Source: Thomasclavelia ramosa DSM 1402 (GTDB taxonomy: Bacteria > Bacillota_I > Bacilli_A > Erysipelotrichales > Coprobacillaceae). From it: a DNA stretch of 64,000 bases. The DNA lies in NCBI RefSeq assembly GCF_014131695.1, contig NZ_CP036346.1, positions 124,001 to 188,000 on the forward strand. Reading direction: 5' to 3'. The notes under the pieces are model-generated. The model worked only from the letters and a program-made list of their open reading frames with translations, was not told the origin of the DNA and searched no databases. Of this stretch, positions 39,644 through 48,548 are shown piece by piece; the stretch's first letter is position 1; every line of letters begins with the position of its first letter. A program made the position numbers and the translations under genes.

Positions 39644-40930
39644 ATGGACAAGTTCAGCAAGTTTTTGGAAGAAAAGCTAATGCCAATTGGGCAGAAAATT
39701 AATAACATTAGATTTCTTCAAGTTATTAGAATGGCAATGATGCCGTTAATACCATTTATTATTGCCGGGTCATTTACATTAATTGTATTAAATTTCCCAT
39801 TTATTGATAAGGTTTTACCAGCGGGCTTTTTAGAAATGGTGGGAAATGTTTTATCACCATTATCAGGGACAACTTTAAGTTTAGTGGCAATGTTTTTAGC
39901 ATTTTTAATGGGGTATAACTATGCTAAAACAGAAGAACAAAAATGTGAGGAAGTATACGCGGGAATTACAACTTTAGTAGCTTTTTTGATTGTTTCACCA
40001 TTATCAATAACAGTGGGTGAAGAAGTTATCGGAGGAGTTATTCCAACTACTTATATGGGTTCACAAGGAATGTTTGTGGCATTGATTTTATGTTACTTGG
40101 TGGCCAAAGTTTATTGCAAGATTTTAAGTAGTAAACTAAAAATAAGGTTACCGGATAGTGTACCACCAATGGTATCAAGTTCTTTTGAATCGTTAATTCC
40201 TGTAATTATTACATTAGTTTTAGTTTGCAGTATCAATTATTGTTTTACTTTAACATCATTTGGCAATATTCATGCTCTAGTCAATGAAATTATTCAAAAA
40301 CCACTTTTATTAATTGGTACTGGATTACCAGCGTTATTGATTTCTCAAGGTCTTGCTCAGTTGCTTTGGTTTTTTGGATTACATGGAGATCAAATTGTTG
40401 GTTCCGTAATGGATCCAATTCTTCAAACAGCAGGAATGGAAAATTTGAGCGCTTATACTGCTGGTGATGCTGTTCCATATATAATTACTGATCAATTTAG
40501 AGCATTATTTGTTATGATTGCTTTTATGTCATTAGTTATTGCAATCTTAATCGTATCAAAAAGCAACCGATTAAAAGGAGTTGGAAAGGTAGCAGTTTTA
40601 CCAGCAACTTTTTGTATTTCAGAACCCGTAGTATTTGGAGCACCAGTGGTCATGAATGCAATGCTATTTATTCCATGGGTTTTATCAAGACCAGTGTTTG
40701 GTCTGATAACCTGGCTATTTATGAAATTTGGATTATGTCCATATCCAACGGGAGTAGCAATACCATGGACAACACCACCAGTTTTATCAGGATTTTTAGC
40801 AACTAACTCGATCATGGGAGCAGTTGTACAAATAATTTGTCTAGCAATAGGAGTTTTGATGTTCATTCCATTTGTTAAAATGATTGACAAAACGTATCAT
40901 CAAGAAGAAATTAAAACGAAGGAGCAATAA
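39644..40930 (+). CDS. PTS permease EIIC, cellobiose/beta-glucoside (Lac) family
   Basis: 428-residue multi-helix sugar channel of a PTS. Seen: N-terminal FSKFLEEKLMPIGQKINNIR, the loop WFFGLHGDQIVG, and SEPVVFGAPVV near 320. It lacks fused IIA or IIB domains and none is nearby. Position before GH1 and mannose-6-phosphate isomerase suggests uptake of a mannose- or glucose-containing beta-disaccharide. AGGAGGAAG precedes the ATG. Confidence 0.9.
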   Translation: MDKFSKFLEEKLMPIGQKINNIRFLQVIRMAMMPLIPFIIAGSFTLIVLNFPFIDKVLPAGFLEMVGNVLSPLSGTTLSLVAMFLAFLMGYNYAKTEEQKCEEVYAGITTLVAFLIVSPLSITVGEEVIGGVIPTTYMGSQGMFVALILCYLVAKVYCKILSSKLKIRLPDSVPPMVSSSFESLIPVIITLVLVCSINYCFTLTSFGNIHALVNEIIQKPLLLIGTGLPALLISQGLAQLLWFFGLHGDQIVGSVMDPILQTAGMENLSAYTAGDAVPYIITDQFRALFVMIAFMSLVIAILIVSKSNRLKGVGKVAVLPATFCISEPVVFGAPVVMNAMLFIPWVLSRPVFGLITWLFMKFGLCPYPTGVAIPWTTPPVLSGFLATNSIMGAVVQIICLAIGVLMFIPFVKMIDKTYHQEEIKTKEQ

Positions 40931-40931
40931 A

Positions 40932-42362
40932 ATGAAAAAGTTATATAGATTACCAGAAGGATTTAAATTTGGAAGTTCTGCTTCCGCTTGGCAAACAGAG
41001 GGATGGACAGGGAAAAAAGAACATCAACGTAATTTTGTCGATATGATGTATTTAGCTGAACCAGAAAGATGGTTTAATGGAGTTGGAACAATCAAGTCTA
41101 CAGACTTTTATAATCGTTATGAAGAAGATATTAAATTAATGAAAGAATTAGGAATTCAAGTATATCGGACTTCAATAGATTGGTCACGCTTTATTACAGA
41201 TTATGAAACTAATGAAGTTGATCAAGATGCATTAAGATTTTATGAAAAGGTAATTGATTGTTTAATTGAAAATGGAATTGAGCCAATGCTTTGTTTAGAA
41301 CACTGGGAAATTCCTGAGTATGTTATTAATAAGTATGGGACATGGGATAATCGTAAGGTTATGGAATTGTTTGTAGGTTATAGTAAAAAAGTAATGGCGG
41401 CTTTTCATGATAAGATTAAATATTGGTGGACTATTAATGAACCTGCGGTAGTTCCTAACGAAGCATATTTATTTGGAAATATTTGGCCTTATGAAGAGAA
41501 TACTAAAAAATCAGTACAAATGAATTATCATCGTGTTCTTGCAACTTCTTTATTAGTCGAGCACCATGCAAAAATGGGTTATCAGGGAAAAGTAGGAATA
41601 ATCTTAAATCCGTCACCATCTTATCCAAAAAGTATGAATAATCCTAAAGATATTGAAGCAGCAAAAATTTGTGATATGTTTAATTATAAACAATATACTG
41701 ACCCTTTGATAAATGGAAAGTTTGATGAAGCATATTTTGAATTATTAAAAAAACATGAGTGTATGTTTGAATATGTTAAAGGTGATTTTGAAAAGATTGA
41801 TGATAATAAAATAGAAGTTGTTGGAATCAACTATTATCAGCCGTTACGGGTTCGACAAAGAGAAACGGCATGGAATCCAGATAAACCATTTATTCCAACT
41901 GCATATTATGAAACATATAGTCCACGAGGAATTAAAATGAATTTTTCAAGAGGATGGGAAATTTATCCTAAAGGAATTTATGATATGCTGAAGATCATTC
42001 AAAATGATTATCGAAATATTGAATGTTGGATTACTGAAAATGGTATGGGAGTAATGGATGAAGATAAGTTTAAGGATGCTAGCGGGCAAATTCAGGACAG
42101 CTATCGAATTGAATTTTTAAGTGACCATATGGCTTGGATGTTAAAAGCAATTGACGAAGGTTGTGATTGTCGGGGCTTTTTGAATTGGACGTTTACAGAT
42201 AATCTTTCACCTGTTAATGCATTTAGAAATCGTTATGGGTTTGTGGAAATTGATATGGAAAATAATCGGAATCGGAGAATTAAAAAATCAGGCGATTGGG
42301 TAAAAGAATTAATGAGAACACGATGTTTTGAAGCTGAAGATACAGAACCTGAGTATAAATAA
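40932..42362 (+). CDS. GH1 beta-glycosidase, probable 6-phospho type
   Basis: The start at 40932 has AAGGAG 7-8 bases upstream; 476 residues. Family GH1 with acid/base Glu170 in WTINEPAVV and nucleophile Glu369 in WITENGMGV. At the phosphate-binding loop, Ser425 (DNLSPVNAF) replaces the Glu of ordinary beta-glucosidases, as in 6-phospho enzymes, but the usual Lys before the Tyr is missing (RNRYGF, residues 431-436). So it may accept phosphorylated substrates differently. Context matches gmuD, which cleaves phospho-manno- and gluco-oligosaccharides. Confidence 0.88.
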   Translation: MKKLYRLPEGFKFGSSASAWQTEGWTGKKEHQRNFVDMMYLAEPERWFNGVGTIKSTDFYNRYEEDIKLMKELGIQVYRTSIDWSRFITDYETNEVDQDALRFYEKVIDCLIENGIEPMLCLEHWEIPEYVINKYGTWDNRKVMELFVGYSKKVMAAFHDKIKYWWTINEPAVVPNEAYLFGNIWPYEENTKKSVQMNYHRVLATSLLVEHHAKMGYQGKVGIILNPSPSYPKSMNNPKDIEAAKICDMFNYKQYTDPLINGKFDEAYFELLKKHECMFEYVKGDFEKIDDNKIEVVGINYYQPLRVRQRETAWNPDKPFIPTAYYETYSPRGIKMNFSRGWEIYPKGIYDMLKIIQNDYRNIECWITENGMGVMDEDKFKDASGQIQDSYRIEFLSDHMAWMLKAIDEGCDCRGFLNWTFTDNLSPVNAFRNRYGFVEIDMENNRNRRIKKSGDWVKELMRTRCFEAEDTEPEYK

Positions 42363-42386
42363 GATTGAGTAGGAGGCAAAAAGCAA

Positions 42387-44105
42387 ATGAGTAATTATGA
42401 TAATAGCCCCTATATCAAAATAAATGGCTATGACAACGATGCATATTCTGGATATGCGCAGATTGATAAGAAAATTAAAGAATCTTTAGGAAATAAAAAG
42501 ATAGTTGTTGTAGATTGTTATTTGGGAATTAATGATCGTGAATTATTAAATGTATTGATAAAAAAATTGACTCCAGCACACGTAATTTTAAGTGAAGATA
42601 TCTTTTATGATGGTAAAAAATTGACAGAAATGATGCAGGTGAATCTAACTGAAGATCGTGTTAGGGGAGTAATGTATTATGGAACTATTAGAGATTATGT
42701 TGATGAAGCTAAGCTGGCTAAGATACAAAAGTTTGTTAAAAATAAAGAAGGAATAGTTCTTGTATACGGTTTTGGGGCAAGTCTAATTACTAAAGGTGAT
42801 TTATTAATATATGCAGACCTAACACGATGGGAAATTCAATTAAGATATCGGGCTGGATTACCTAATTTTAAACAAAGTAATTATGATGAAGATCCTCTAA
42901 TAAAAAATAAGCGTGGTTATTTTATTGAGTGGCGAATTGCCGATAAGCATAAACGAGAGATTTTTGAAGATATTGATTTATATCTAGACACTAATTGCAG
43001 TAATAAACCTAAAATGATTACTGGTATTGCGTTTCGAAATGCATTAAGAAGTGTTTGCAATCAACCATTTCGTCTAGTACCATATTTTGATCCAGGGGTT
43101 TGGGGAGGACAATGGATGAAAGAGGTTTGTAATTTAGATAAAAGTAAATCTAATTATGCTTGGAGTTTTGATGGGGTTCCAGAGGAGAATAGTATTAATT
43201 TGAAGTTTGGCGATATTGTTATTGCAACCCCAGCTTTAAATGTTGTTATGTATCAAGCTATAGAGCTTTTAGGAGCAAAAAATTATGCTCGTTTTGGGGC
43301 AGAGTTTCCAATTAGATTTGATCTTCTTGATACAATGGGTGGAGGAAATTTAAGCTTACAAGTACACCCAACAACTGAATATATCAAGAGCCATTTTGGA
43401 ATGCCTTATACGCAAGATGAAAGCTACTATATCCTTGATTGTGATGGAGGTGGAGTATATTTAGGTTTAAAAGAGAATATTAATTCAGACGAATTTATTA
43501 ACGATTTAGAAAGAGCTAATGAGGGTAATCAAAGTTTTGATGCCGATAAGTATATTAATTTTTTTCCAGCAAAAAAGCATGATCATTTCTTAATTCCAGC
43601 AGGAACAATTCATTGTTCTTCGGCTAATTGTGTAGTCTTGGAAGTAAGTGCTACACCATATATTTTTACTTTTAAATTATGGGATTGGGATCGTGTAGGA
43701 TTAGATGGTAAACCACGCCCGATTCATGTTGAAGATGGAAAGAAGGTAATTGATTATCAAAGAACAACTACTTGGGTAGAATCCAATTTGGTAAATAATT
43801 TTACAGAAATTGAAAAGAGTGATGAATATACAGAAGTTAAAACCGGATTACATGAATTAGAATTTATTGAAACACGAGTTATTACAACTAAACAAAAGAT
43901 TTATCAACAAACTAATAAAAGTGTGGTAATGATGAATTTAGTTGCTGGGGAAAGTGCAGTAATTAAAAGTCCTAAAAATAAGTTTGAGCCATATACAGTG
44001 CATTATGCGGAAACTTTTATTGTACCAGCTCAAGTAGGTGAGTTTACTATTGAACCGTTTGATAAAAATGAAATAAAAGTATTAAAAGCATATGTTAGAA
44101 ACTGA
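42387..44105 (+). CDS. Class I mannose-6-phosphate isomerase with extra N-terminal domain
   Basis: 572 residues, much longer than the usual 320. The C-terminal part (about 225-570) is a cupin phosphomannose isomerase with metal-site motif SLQVHPTTEY (323-332) and FLIPAGTIHCSS (401-412); it converts mannose 6-phosphate to fructose 6-phosphate. The N-terminal 210 residues resemble a nucleoside-kinase-like alpha/beta domain (IVVVDCYLG, VLVYGFGASL) but without a P-loop, so probably structural or regulatory. The isomerase directly behind EIIC and GH1 suggests that mannose is released from the transported sugar. Confidence 0.82.
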   Translation: MSNYDNSPYIKINGYDNDAYSGYAQIDKKIKESLGNKKIVVVDCYLGINDRELLNVLIKKLTPAHVILSEDIFYDGKKLTEMMQVNLTEDRVRGVMYYGTIRDYVDEAKLAKIQKFVKNKEGIVLVYGFGASLITKGDLLIYADLTRWEIQLRYRAGLPNFKQSNYDEDPLIKNKRGYFIEWRIADKHKREIFEDIDLYLDTNCSNKPKMITGIAFRNALRSVCNQPFRLVPYFDPGVWGGQWMKEVCNLDKSKSNYAWSFDGVPEENSINLKFGDIVIATPALNVVMYQAIELLGAKNYARFGAEFPIRFDLLDTMGGGNLSLQVHPTTEYIKSHFGMPYTQDESYYILDCDGGGVYLGLKENINSDEFINDLERANEGNQSFDADKYINFFPAKKHDHFLIPAGTIHCSSANCVVLEVSATPYIFTFKLWDWDRVGLDGKPRPIHVEDGKKVIDYQRTTTWVESNLVNNFTEIEKSDEYTEVKTGLHELEFIETRVITTKQKIYQQTNKSVVMMNLVAGESAVIKSPKNKFEPYTVHYAETFIVPAQVGEFTIEPFDKNEIKVLKAYVRN

Positions 44106-44116
44106 TTTAATTAAAG

Positions 44117-44187
44117 AAATAGAATTCAAAATGATATGTCCCTTGTTTACTTAAGCGGAGCATATTAAAATAGAATTCTATTTTTTT
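44117..44187 (+). terminator. Long terminator hairpin after the PMI gene
   Basis: AAATAGAATTC (44117-44127) pairs with GAATTCTATTT (44173-44183), and ATATG/CATAT extends pairing inside the loop; a T run follows. Confidence 0.75.
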
Positions 44188-44251
44188 AATTATTTCTCTT
44201 TAAATTGACAAAAAAAGTAGTAAATATCGTATAAATAAGTAATTATTCTTG

Positions 44252-44281
44252 TTGACAGATAGTCTTTATCATGATTATTAT
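44252..44281 (+). promoter_or_regulatory. Promoter of the glucose-family PTS gene
   Basis: TTGACA (44252-44257), 18-base spacer, TATTAT (44276-44281). TATCATG occurs twice nearby (44267 and 44285 regions). No RAT site or terminator is seen in this leader. Confidence 0.5.
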
Positions 44282-44364
44282 AAGTATCATGGTCTTAATT
44301 ATAAAAAGAATTTTTGATCGAACGATTTAGTTATAATAAATTATGTTGGAATAACGGAGGGATT

Positions 44365-46470
44365 ATGAAGACTAGAGTTTTTGGGATTTTACAAAGGATT
44401 GGTCGCAGTTTTATGCTGCCGATTGCAGTATTGCCAATTGCGGGTTTATTTCTGGGAATTGGTAGTTCATTGACTAATGAAACAACTATTTCTTCACTAC
44501 ATTTAGAGGGAGTTTTAGGAAACGGGACTTTTTTACATGACTTTTTAATAATCTTAACTAAAGTGGGGAGTGGCCTTTTTAACAATCTACCACTTATTTT
44601 TGCTGCTGCAGTAGCGTTGGGAATGGCGAAAAAGGCGAAAGAAGTAGCCGTTTTATCTTCAATTATTGCTTTTTTTGTTATGCATACAACAATTAGCGGG
44701 ATGCTTTCATTAAATGGAAGTATTTTAGATAATCAAATAATTAATCCTGATGTTTTAGATGGAACGATTACAGCGGTTTGTGGGATCATGTCATTGGAAA
44801 TGGGGGTATTTGGTGGAATAATCGTCGGTCTTGGCGTTAGTTATATACATAATCGCTTTTATCAAATTGAATTACCAAGAGCGTTATCTTTTTTTGAAGG
44901 AGAACGGTTTATTCCGATAATTTCAACAATAACTTTTTTGTTTGTGGGAATCGTAATGTTTTATGTTTGGCCATTCTTTCAAAATGGTATATATGAATTA
45001 GGTAAACTTATCTCAACCTCAGGCTATTTTGGAACCTTTGTTTACGGTGTAATTAAACGGTTACTGGTTCCTTTTGGCTTACATCATGTATTTTATTTAC
45101 CATTTTGGCAAACTGCAATTGGAGGTTCAATGGTCGTCAATGGGGCGGTAATTTATGGTGGTCAGAATATTTTCTTCGCACAGTTAGCTGATCCAAATAT
45201 TGTGCATTTTAGTAGCGAGGCTACAAAATATTTTACTGGTGAATTTATTTTTATGATTTTTGGTTTACCGGGAGCAGCATTGGCAATGTATCAGACTGCT
45301 AAGCCGGAAAATAAAAAAGCGATTGGAAGTTTGTTGTTCTCAGCGGCTTTAACAAGCATCTTAACGGGAATAACGGAACCAATCGAATTTACTTTTTTGT
45401 TTGCTGCTCCACTGTTATTTGGGGTACAAGTTATCTTAGCAGGAAGTGCTTATATGGTTGCTCATATTTTTAATATTGCCGTGGGATTGACCTTTTCTGG
45501 AGGTTTATTTGACTTTATTGTTTTTGGTGTATTGCAAGGTAATAGTAAGACTAGCTGGGTATTGCTTATCCCTATTGGAATAATTTATTTCATGCTCTAT
45601 TATTTTAGTTTTAAATATCTAATTAAAAAATTTGATTTGAAGACTCCAGGTAGAGAGATAGATAATATGAAGTTATCTATCTTTAAGAACCCTAAAGCAA
45701 GTCATCGAAAATTGTTAAATAAAGGAATTGAAATTGACAAACAGTCACAATTGATTGTTCGAGGGCTAGGTGGTCGTGATAATTTTACTGACTTAGATTG
45801 TTGTATTACCAGATTACGAGCAACAGTTAGTGATAATCAATTAGTAAATGAAGGTTTATTGAAACAATCAGGGGCAGCGGCAGTTGTTATGCAAGGAAAT
45901 GGAGTTCAGATAATTTATGGTCCTAAAGCATCATCGATCAAATCAAAGCTGGACGAGTATTTAATAAATATTCCTGATGAATTAGATGATTATCAACTGG
46001 AAAAAGAGACTGATCATACTAATCTTGAATTAGGCAATATTGTTGATGGTGAGGTTTTGCCAATTGAACAGGCTCCAGATCAAATTTTTTCACATAAGCT
46101 GTTAGGTGATGGGGTTATGATCAAGCCATTTCACGGTTTGATCGTTGCCCCTTGTGATGGTGAGATAACAATGATCTATCCAACAAAACATGCAATTGGA
46201 ATGAAATTAGATAACGGATATGAATTGTTGATTCATTTTGGAACTGATACAGTTAATTTAAATGGAACTGGTTTTGAAATATTAGTTAAATTAAATCAAA
46301 GAGTGCAAAAAGGTGATTTAATTTGGAATGCAGATTTAGAGTATATTAAAGAAAATGCTTTAGATGAAAGTATTTTGTTAATATTTACAAATCTATCAAA
46401 TGATTTAAAGATTGAAAAAGAATATGGTAAAATAAAGAGCGGGAGTACAATTATGAAGATTTGCAACTAG
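44365..46470 (+). CDS. Glucose-family PTS transporter EIICBA
   Basis: Start at 44365 follows CGGAGGG. The 701-residue protein has IIC (about 1-425, ten helices), IIB (about 455-530, phospho-Cys480 in DLDCCITRLR) and IIA (about 570-700, His609 and phospho-His624 in ELLIHFGTDTV) fused in that order, as in Bacillus PtsG and maltose/GlcNAc relatives. It brings in and phosphorylates glucose or a related hexose or glucoside. Followed within 17 bases by an antiterminator gene. Sugar specificity cannot be fixed from sequence. Confidence 0.92.
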   Translation: MKTRVFGILQRIGRSFMLPIAVLPIAGLFLGIGSSLTNETTISSLHLEGVLGNGTFLHDFLIILTKVGSGLFNNLPLIFAAAVALGMAKKAKEVAVLSSIIAFFVMHTTISGMLSLNGSILDNQIINPDVLDGTITAVCGIMSLEMGVFGGIIVGLGVSYIHNRFYQIELPRALSFFEGERFIPIISTITFLFVGIVMFYVWPFFQNGIYELGKLISTSGYFGTFVYGVIKRLLVPFGLHHVFYLPFWQTAIGGSMVVNGAVIYGGQNIFFAQLADPNIVHFSSEATKYFTGEFIFMIFGLPGAALAMYQTAKPENKKAIGSLLFSAALTSILTGITEPIEFTFLFAAPLLFGVQVILAGSAYMVAHIFNIAVGLTFSGGLFDFIVFGVLQGNSKTSWVLLIPIGIIYFMLYYFSFKYLIKKFDLKTPGREIDNMKLSIFKNPKASHRKLLNKGIEIDKQSQLIVRGLGGRDNFTDLDCCITRLRATVSDNQLVNEGLLKQSGAAAVVMQGNGVQIIYGPKASSIKSKLDEYLINIPDELDDYQLEKETDHTNLELGNIVDGEVLPIEQAPDQIFSHKLLGDGVMIKPFHGLIVAPCDGEITMIYPTKHAIGMKLDNGYELLIHFGTDTVNLNGTGFEILVKLNQRVQKGDLIWNADLEYIKENALDESILLIFTNLSNDLKIEKEYGKIKSGSTIMKICN

Positions 46471-46486
46471 GAGAGGGAAAATAAAT

Positions 46487-47311
46487 ATGTATAAGATCAT
46501 TAAAGTATTAAATAATAATACTATTTTAGCTTGTAATGAGACTGAAGAAGTTATTATTATGTATAAAGGAATTGGATTTTCAAAGAAAGTGGATGATTAT
46601 TTTGAAGTACCACGGAATGCTAAAAAATTTCTTATGCAAAAGGGATATAAAGCTAAAAGTGGTTCAAATGATATAATCAATTATATTGATCCAGTTTATT
46701 TAGAAATAGCATCAGAGATTATTAGACTGATAATAGAGAAATTTGGAAAAATTGATAATGATATCTTATTACCATTAGCGGATCATATCTATTTTGCAAT
46801 AAAGCGAATGGATGAAAATATAATGCCTTTAAATCCATTTATCAATGATATTCGTTTGCTGTTTCCTGATGAATATGAGGTTGCATTAGAAGGACGGGAA
46901 GTAATTAATAAGTTTATATCACGAATGATCAATGATGATGAAGTTGGCTTTATTACACTACATATTCATTCAGCAATTTCTTCTAATCAAGTTGCTGAGT
47001 CAATGGAGGCAACACGAATTATTCATGAAAGTATTATTAAATTAGAAAATGATCTTAATATTGTTATTGATATTCAATCAGTTTCATATGCTCGATTAAT
47101 GAATCATATTAAATTTTTAATTTTAAGATTAAATAAAAATGAAGAATTGCAGATGGATATAAGTGAATTTACTAAAGATAAGTTTCCTTTTGCATATGAA
47201 CAGGCAAGTAACATGTGTGAAGCATTATCAAAGGTTTTAAAAAAGAAATTACCAGAGACAGAAGTAGGATATCTGGCATTACATTTGGAAAGAATATTGT
47301 CAAGTATTTAA
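46487..47311 (+). CDS. BglG/LicT-family transcription antiterminator
   Basis: 274 residues: N-terminal RNA-binding CAT domain (about 1-55, starting YKIIKVLNNNTILACN) and two PTS-regulated PRD domains with conserved histidines, among them LADHIYFAIKR, LHIHSAIS and YLALHLERI. It binds a RAT hairpin in nascent mRNA and prevents termination when sugar is present; PTS phosphorylation of the PRDs sets activity. The only RAT in the window lies right after this gene, before the mannose PTS, which is therefore its likely target. Confidence 0.92.
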   Translation: MYKIIKVLNNNTILACNETEEVIIMYKGIGFSKKVDDYFEVPRNAKKFLMQKGYKAKSGSNDIINYIDPVYLEIASEIIRLIIEKFGKIDNDILLPLADHIYFAIKRMDENIMPLNPFINDIRLLFPDEYEVALEGREVINKFISRMINDDEVGFITLHIHSAISSNQVAESMEATRIIHESIIKLENDLNIVIDIQSVSYARLMNHIKFLILRLNKNEELQMDISEFTKDKFPFAYEQASNMCEALSKVLKKKLPETEVGYLALHLERILSSI

Positions 47312-47350
47312 AAATATATTATTTTGAAATAATAATTTTTAAATGATTTC

Positions 47351-47379
47351 TTGACAGAAAAGGCTTACAATGATAATAT
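47351..47379 (+). promoter_or_regulatory. Promoter of the mannose-family PTS operon
   Basis: Perfect -35 TTGACA (47351-47356), 17-base spacer, TAATAT (47374-47379). The RNA would start near 47386, just ahead of the RAT. Confidence 0.65.
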
Positions 47380-47403
47380 TGTTTCATAAATTGAATATTT
47401 TAT

Positions 47404-47433
47404 AGTGTGTAACTGATAAAGCAGGCATTAACT
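47404..47433 (+). promoter_or_regulatory. Ribonucleic antiterminator (RAT) site
   Basis: A 30-base element whose core TAACTGATAAAGCAGGCA closely matches the RATs of Bacillus sacB and licS/bglP leaders. AGT at its start pairs with ACT at its end. Its 3' half (from 47422) is also the 5' arm of the terminator downstream, so binding of a LicT-type protein and termination are mutually exclusive. Confidence 0.85.
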
Positions 47434-47495
47434 ATTTAAAAAAAGAACAAAGATGGTATTTTTGTATCTTTTAATAATAGTTTGCCTGTTTTTTT
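47422..47495 (+). terminator. RAT-controlled terminator of the mannose PTS leader
   Basis: CAGGCATTAACTATT (47422-47436) pairs with AATAGTTTGCCTG (47476-47488) with a small bulge, followed by seven T. It lies 40 bases upstream of the first gene. Confidence 0.85.
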
Positions 47496-47533
47496 GCGTT
47501 ATAAAGTATTTAAAAGAAAGGGAGGAATTTATA

Positions 47534-48523
47534 ATGGTAGGAATTATTCTTGCTAGTCATGGTGAGTTTGCTAACGGGATTCTACAATCCGGGGCAATGA
47601 TCTTTGGAGATCAAGTCGATGTAAAAGCAGTTACTTTGCAACCAAGTGAAGGACCTGATGATCTTAAAGCAAAAATGGAAGCGGCAATAGCTACTTTTGA
47701 AAATCAAGACGAAGTACTATTTTTAGTTGATTTATGGGGTGGTACACCATTTAATCAGGCTAATGGATTAATTGCTGGTCATGAAGATAAGTGGGCAATC
47801 GTTACGGGTTTAAATTTACCAATGCTGATTGAGACTTATGCTTCTAGAATGTCGATGGAAACAGCGCATGAAATTGCTAAACATGTTACTGAAGTTGCTA
47901 GAGAAGGGGTAAAAGTAAAACCTGAAGAATTAGAACCAGAAACGAAAGTAGCGGCTCAAGCTATTAATACACAGTCACAAGGAGCTATTCCTGAGGGAAC
48001 TGTATTAGGGGATGGACATATTAAATATGTTCTGGCACGAATTGACACGCGTTTATTGCATGGTCAAGTTGCAACTACTTGGACTAAAACAACACAACCA
48101 AATCGAATCATCGTTGTTTCTGATGCTGTTTCAAAAGATAAATTACGGAAACAGATGATTGAACAAGCCGCGCCACCAGGAGTTAAGGCTAATGTTGTTC
48201 CAATTGATAAAATGATTCAAGTGGCTAAAGATCCACGTTTTGGTAATACCAAAGCAATGTTATTATTTGAAACACCTCAAGATGCATTACGGGCAATCGA
48301 AGGCGGTGTAGATATTAAAGAATTAAATATTGGTTCAATGGCTCATTCAATTGGTAAAGTGGTAGTAAATAAAGCTATTGCAATGGGGCCGGAAGATATT
48401 GAAACAATTGAAAAAATTAAAGCTAAAGGAATTACTTTTAATGTTCGTAAAGTACCAAGTGATTCAAATGAAAATATTGATACGCTTTTAAAGAAAGCAA
48501 AAGCAGAATTGAAAAATGTTTAA
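47534..48523 (+). CDS. Mannose-family PTS component IIAB
   Basis: Start at 47534 is set by AAGGGAGG upstream; earlier in-frame codons fall in the leader. The 329-residue cytoplasmic protein joins IIA (phospho-His9 in ILASHGEF) through a Pro/Glu-rich linker to IIB (about 160-329, phospho-His176 in DTRLLHGQVATTW). It passes phosphate from HPr to the incoming sugar, typically mannose, glucose or glucosamine. First gene of IIAB-IIC-IID-DUF956. Confidence 0.94.
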   Translation: MVGIILASHGEFANGILQSGAMIFGDQVDVKAVTLQPSEGPDDLKAKMEAAIATFENQDEVLFLVDLWGGTPFNQANGLIAGHEDKWAIVTGLNLPMLIETYASRMSMETAHEIAKHVTEVAREGVKVKPEELEPETKVAAQAINTQSQGAIPEGTVLGDGHIKYVLARIDTRLLHGQVATTWTKTTQPNRIIVVSDAVSKDKLRKQMIEQAAPPGVKANVVPIDKMIQVAKDPRFGNTKAMLLFETPQDALRAIEGGVDIKELNIGSMAHSIGKVVVNKAIAMGPEDIETIEKIKAKGITFNVRKVPSDSNENIDTLLKKAKAELKNV

Positions 48524-48548
48524 AAATAAAATGTAGGGAGGAATTATA

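Noticed and set aside
44285-44365. RAT site for the antiterminator in front of the EIICBA gene
   Set aside because: No RAT core and no terminator occur in this leader.
47453-47533. Hydrophobic N-terminal extension of the IIAB protein
   Set aside because: The codons fall within the RAT/terminator leader; the cytoplasmic IIA domain starts at 47534 after AAGGGAGG.
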